Shown: one piece after another, positions 59,823 to 64,000 of the stretch
Layout of the letters: each line of letters begins with the position of its first letter
How positions within the stretch are numbered: position 1 is the stretch's first letter
DNA from: Microcebus murinus
Lineage: Eukaryota; Chordata; Mammalia; Primates; Cheirogaleidae
DNA: 64,000 nucleotides
Assembly (NCBI RefSeq): GCF_040939455.1
Contig: NC_134109.1
Location: forward strand, 30,955,501 to 31,019,500
Direction: 5' to 3'
The notes under the pieces: model-generated
Told to the model about the DNA's origin: nothing
Database searches by the model: none
Seen by the model: the letters and a program-made list of their open reading frames with translations, nothing else
Position numbers and translations under genes: made by a program

Positions 59823-60175
59823 CTCTGTTCTTAATGTTCTTTATTCCAATAAAACTATTTGCTGGAATGATAGTAATAGGTATTTTCCCATGTAGGAATC
59901 TTATGTAAAAAATGACATATTATTACATATATGCCATAATTACTATAACATTTCAAGGTGGATTGTTTTCTTTAGTAAATATTAGTGATCTTTATGCAAC
60001 AAAGATCACTAGTACATATAGAAGAAGGTTATAAAGTACCAGGTATATGCTAATAATTTTCTACTTTCCTTCTTTGATAAACAACTTGAAAAAAATATTG
60101 AATTTTCTGATTCAGCTTTTTCCTTACCCACTCCCCAATTCCACTTGCCAATATCATCAGTGACTCACTACTTTC
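59823..60175. repeat. Paralogous block B-right (matches 6290-6590)
   Basis: Carries TACCAGGTATATGCTAAT, ATAATTACTATAACATTT and CAGTGACTCACTACTTTCTA in the same order and spacing as 6290-6590. Similarity fades after about 60175. Confidence 0.7.
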
Positions 60176-61506
60176 TAAATCTAATATTTTCTCATTTTTA
60201 TCTACCCTGGCTGTTCTATAGTATGGGCTACTTATGCTTACTTCCTGCTTTTTGAAAACTCTTGTCTTACATAAAACCATTGTGCTTAGGCTTTCCATAG
60301 CATAATGCTAAGTTCGAGGGAGCATCTCTGGGAGGCAGTATCTGGAGACTTGAGTTCCCCATGAACCAGGTGAAAGCTATTTTATTTATTATTTTATTTC
60401 ATCTATTTTTTATTTTATCTTATTTTTTATTTTATTTTACTTAGCTTCAGAAGTAACTAGTTTTAGTTCTGTTTTATTCTGTTAGTTACAAACAAATCAC
60501 TAAGGCCAGCTAAGCCCAGATTCAAGGGGAGGGGAATTAAGACTCTATCTCTTGATGGCAGAATGGCAAGGTCAGTTAGTGTAAGAAAATGTAGGATGGG
60601 AGCTACCTTTGGAAAATACTATCTACAGATACACACAACACACACGTGTGTGTATGTATATATTTGTGTGTATGTGTGTTAACATGTAGAGAAATTTTTT
60701 TCCCAAAGAACAACAATATTAGTAAATCAGTCCGAACTTTATCTGTCTGCTCTTTTGTAGGAACAAAGATTTTGCCCCATCAGTGCTACTTCCTTCTCTT
60801 CTCCCTATTATTTTTATAGTAGTCCACATAGCTACTATACACAAAAATGTAGAGTAACCACTGTGCAGTGTAGGCAAAATGGCATTTGCCACTTTAAATA
60901 CTTGGAATAGCAGGTCTATTTATCTCTTTACCCTTGTAAGTGAACCTTTCTTAGAGAGGAAAGTGGTCTGGCTTCCCAGCCTTAATCCCTAATCAAAAGA
61001 TAGAGAGCAGAGTATCTTCTCTTTCTCCATAATTTGGATGATACTCAATTTACTGGGGTTTCCTTGGAGTCCATTAGCAGATCGTCAATCCTTTCTATAG
61101 TTCCCTGTTTCCTGAATTCCAACTAATAACTTTTCCATGTTGCTTTTCATCATTGGAAGAACATTATTATCACATGGTTAAAATTATAATGATAGCCAGG
61201 TGCTAATTTGAATGTAACAGGATTTTGATATTGCTATGGTGGTCTCCTATGGTGGTCTTTGGGCCTTAGGGCCAGAGAGAGAAGGTACCTCATATTCTAG
61301 TTAACCCCAGTTTGTTATAATGTAGTTAGGTTAAGAGAAAGTTTCTGCAGAAGAGTGAACTTCCTAATTCTATCCATTCCAAGTTAACCCTATTTCCACT
61401 GGCAATTACACCTGTAGACATGCACATGTACCTCAGTATCTTTTCAGCTCACAGTGCTTCCCCAATTCTGTGTCCCACTTTCATATTTTTTGCAGTAGCT
61501 TTGTAC
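60176..61506. other. Unassigned DNA with simple repeats
   Basis: A (TTTTATTTTA)-like run is at 60372-60450 and an ACACAC/GTGTGT tract at 60623-60680. No gene was recognised. Confidence 0.45.
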
Positions 61507-62012
61507 CACCCTACTATCTGTATTAGATTTCTATTGTTGCATCAATAAGTTACCATAAACTCTATGGCTTAAAACAGCACAAATTTATTATTTTACAATT
61601 TTGAAAGTCAGAAATCTGACATGGGTGTCACTGGACTAAAATGAAGGTGTTGGCAGAACTGTGTTCTTTCTGGAGAATCTATAGGAAAATTCATTTCCTT
61701 GCCTTTTCCAGCTTCTAAGGTCTACCCTCATTCCTTGCTCATGACTCTCTTCTGTCTTCCACGGCAGCAATGGCAGGTTGAATTGATCTCGTATCACATC
61801 ACTCTGACCTCCACTTCTGCCTCTGTTTTCCACTTTTAAAGACCCTGTGTTTATGTTGGGCCTACCTGGATAATCCAGGATAGTCTTCCTATCTTAAGGT
61901 CAGCCTTAGCAACCTTAATTCCATCTTCAACCTTAATTCCTCTTTGCCATGTAAAATAACATATTTAGTTTCCAGGCATTATAATATGGACATCTGCCCA
62001 TCACAGGGAGAT
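61507..62012 (-). mobile_element. MLT1-type ERVL-MaLR LTR, antisense
   Basis: TATGGCTTAAAACAGCACAA, TTTATTATTTTACAATTTTG, TTGCCTTTTCCAGCTTCTAA, CATCACTCTGACCTCC and TGGATAATCCAGGATAGTCT follow the reversed MLT1 consensus throughout. Confidence 0.9.
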
Positions 62013-62109
62013 TTTTATTGTTTTGAGGATATATATATCTTACCTCACTAGACTATTTGAATAATGCAAAGCCAGCTGCAAGTTATCACTGAACACTTAG
62101 ACTCTTTTC

Positions 62110-62500
62110 AACCTTAAAAATATCCAAAGCAATATGAACAAATGAGATATTCAATAATATTCTCTAGCTATCAGATTGGCAAAGATTAAAACATTTGACA
62201 ATGTACAGGGTTAATGAAAACGTGCAGAAGTATGCATACTCATTCGCTGTTGGTATTACTTAATTTGATATAAATTTGGTAAGTGTATCAAAATTTAAAA
62301 TAGTTAGCCCTTTTGACCTAACACTTCCACCTGTGCAAAGTAATATTCAGATGTTTTTTATGATACTGTTAGTAATTTTGAAGACAAGAAAAATGGAGAT
62401 AGTCTACATATGTGTCTATAAAAATAGCTCTGATATGTATAAATTGTGATGTATGTATAAATTAAAATAATACCTATTCATTTTTAAATGTATGGATAGA
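62110..62500 (+). mobile_element. Old L1M 3' fragment
   Basis: ATCAGATTGGCAAAGATTAA, TTCGCTGTTGGTATTACTTA and TTTGACCTAACACTTCCACC read as decayed L1 ORF2 end (the YSFAVG / PFDPTLP region). Confidence 0.7.
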
Positions 62501-63219
62501 GGACTTCTAGTTCTGTCCAAGATGGAGTATCCCGTTCTCTCTAGCATTTTCCTTTACAACTAAAAAACTCTGGCTGTAGTACAACAAACAATATCGGAAG
62601 ACTCTGAAAGGTGAAAAGAAAACAGCAGACTGCCTAGGGACTTCATAAAATTTGGCTAAGAACTGAGATGAAGTAGTTACCTACCTCTGGTTAATGGATA
62701 TTTCCCTCAATTCTTATTGCATGAAGACCTTTTGGTAGATATAAAGTGTATTTTCTGAAAAAAAAAAAAAAAGGAAAAATATTCTTAGGAATAAATGGCA
62801 AAGTCAAATCATCCCAGACCTCTACAAATTTACTTCTTAGTTTTAGAGTTCATGCACTTGTGGGATGTGTATCCCAGGATGGTTGAAAACCAGGTGATAG
62901 TCCCTGGGGAGTCTCAGGCTGCTAAACAAACATTCTTATTATAAAACTATATCCATGTAAATAAATAAGAAATATACAGTAATCATTTTTATCAACAAGT
63001 CTCTAGTTCTACCTGAAAGGCATTGACAAAGAGGTTGGTAGGACAACATGGCTTACAATGGCTTGCAGCTATGGAGCAAATCCTTTTGAAAACCAGTGGA
63101 ATTTGAGTGGCTCGGAGGATAATGACAGGGAAGGAACATAGGTATTTTGGAAAAGAAAGATGTGAGGAATGGATCATGGTCCTCTTAAGCAGGGTATGCC
63201 AGGAGAAGGAAAGAAGGGG
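62501..63219. other. Unassigned DNA, possible L1/HAL1 5' scrap at 62505-62690
   Basis: TCCAAGATGGAGTATCCCG followed by AAAACTCTGGCTGTAG has the texture of an old L1/HAL1 5' region. The rest is unassigned apart from an A-run at 62758-62772. Confidence 0.35.
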
Positions 63220-63900
63220 ATCACAATGGAATCTATCTTCCTTGATCATGTTATTCACTTGTATCATCTTCTTAGTCCTTGAAAATGTAATGATTCACTT
63301 TGGCATGACCCTGGGAATGAAGGAGAGTGTGTACACCTGTGTCTAATGCTTCTGAAACATAATGTGAGAGGAGGATACAGATCTGATCATTGAACTTGGC
63401 AACAGGAAGGCCATCAGGAACCTGTATAGAGGAAGAATAGGCATAACTTCTAATTGAAGTGGATCAAAGAGAGAATGGGAATTAAGGAAGTAAAAACAGC
63501 AAATTTGGAAAATTTCTGAGAAATATTTTGCAGTAAAGTGGAACCGAGAAATGGAGTGGTAGCTGGAGAGAGAAGACTAATTTTGTTACAGATATATTAT
63601 GGAGAATCTTTTTCATATCTGAAGTGGGAACCTCTGAAGATTTCTGAATCAAAAATTTTATTGAAAATGTAGCATTGAAAAGAGGAAAGCATCAGGAATA
63701 ACTTGAAGGAAAGGATGAAATTGAGAGACCAGTGAGCAGAAACAGCAGTAGTGCAAGCATAAGGAATAAGGAAATAAGCCGGGGGTTGGGGGTGGCCACC
63801 AGGATGGAAATTAACAAACAGAAATGGGGGCCATTATAAAAAAGAGTGATGTTTGCTAAAAGACTTTTGGCAAGGCATTTTGATCACTTGCTCAGAGACA
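63220..63900 (+). repeat. Ancient mammalian interspersed repeat (unresolved family)
   Basis: ACCGAGAAATGGAGTGGTAG, GGAGAGAGAAGACTAATTT and GCAGAAACAGCAGTAGTGCA belong by texture to the family noted at 9890, 11691, 15620 and 50360. Confidence 0.45.
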
Positions 63901-63924
63901 AAACTGTAGAGCTGAAAGGAATCT

Positions 63925-63990
63925 TACTACAATATTATTTTATAGAAAAGGAAACTGAGATCCAGAGAAAGAGGTTAAAGCATGTATCTT
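63925..63990 (-). repeat. MIR fragment, antisense
   Basis: ATAGAAAAGGAAACTGAGAT then CCAGAGAAAGAGGTTAAAG is the reversed MIR core. Confidence 0.7.
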
Positions 63991-64000
63991 ACATGGAAAG

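Overview
The window comes from a strepsirrhine primate, most likely a lemur. Its Alu copies carry right arms of the lemur/galago type (GAGCTAGGCTGACGCC-like). Its youngest L1s have the lemur-type 3' UTR ("acctaagtggacacata"). Two 81-bp TTAA-flanked piggyBac-like MITEs resemble elements I recall being described from Microcebus. Species is inferred from repeats only.

The one recognisable cellular gene is COX16, the mitochondrial cytochrome c oxidase assembly factor. It lies on the + strand in four coding exons (4362-4430, 13627-13698, 25181-25242, 27699-27815), preceded by a short housekeeping-type promoter (about 4060-4361) and followed by poly(A) signals from 27844. All splice sites are GT-AG. 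Exon 3 is one base short in an A-run, which shifts the frame and creates a stop after 55 residues. Everything else in the gene looks intact, so this is either an assembly or sequencing error or a real lesion. In human, SYNJ2BP lies upstream of COX16; none of its exons was seen here.

Everything else is transposon-derived or unassigned DNA. 1-4060: intergenic, with MER5A-, MIR- and Alu-type repeats. Introns 1-3: MER2/Tigger, L1M, lemur L1, nested LTRs, Alus, a purine-rich degenerate minisatellite (16010-16580), a TA-flanked DNA transposon with a residual open frame (18071-18522), a nearly complete minus-strand L1MA (18690-24300) and a piggyBac MITE. 28.8-39.5 kb: a layered nest of L1s holding two solo LTRs with exact 5-bp target duplications, a twin-primed L1 and a 438-bp lemur L1 tail. 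39.9-44.6 kb: a hAT remnant and a near-complete Tigger1 with a mariner MITE inside it. 44.6-51.5 kb: mostly old unique sequence with MIR/L2 fragments and a strong CTCF-like motif at 46957.

At 52131-59822 a near-full-length lemur L1 is joined tail-first to an inverted copy of its own kind of 5' UTR. This block sits inside a diverged second copy of the DNA that flanks COX16 exon 1: 2549-3262 and 6290-6590 match 51482-52130 and 59823-60175. The locus therefore seems to have been duplicated, and the exon-1-equivalent part of the second copy was replaced by the L1 pair. The distal end (60.2-64 kb) holds an MLT1-type LTR, L1M and other old repeats. No multi-gene system is visible. The noteworthy material is structural.
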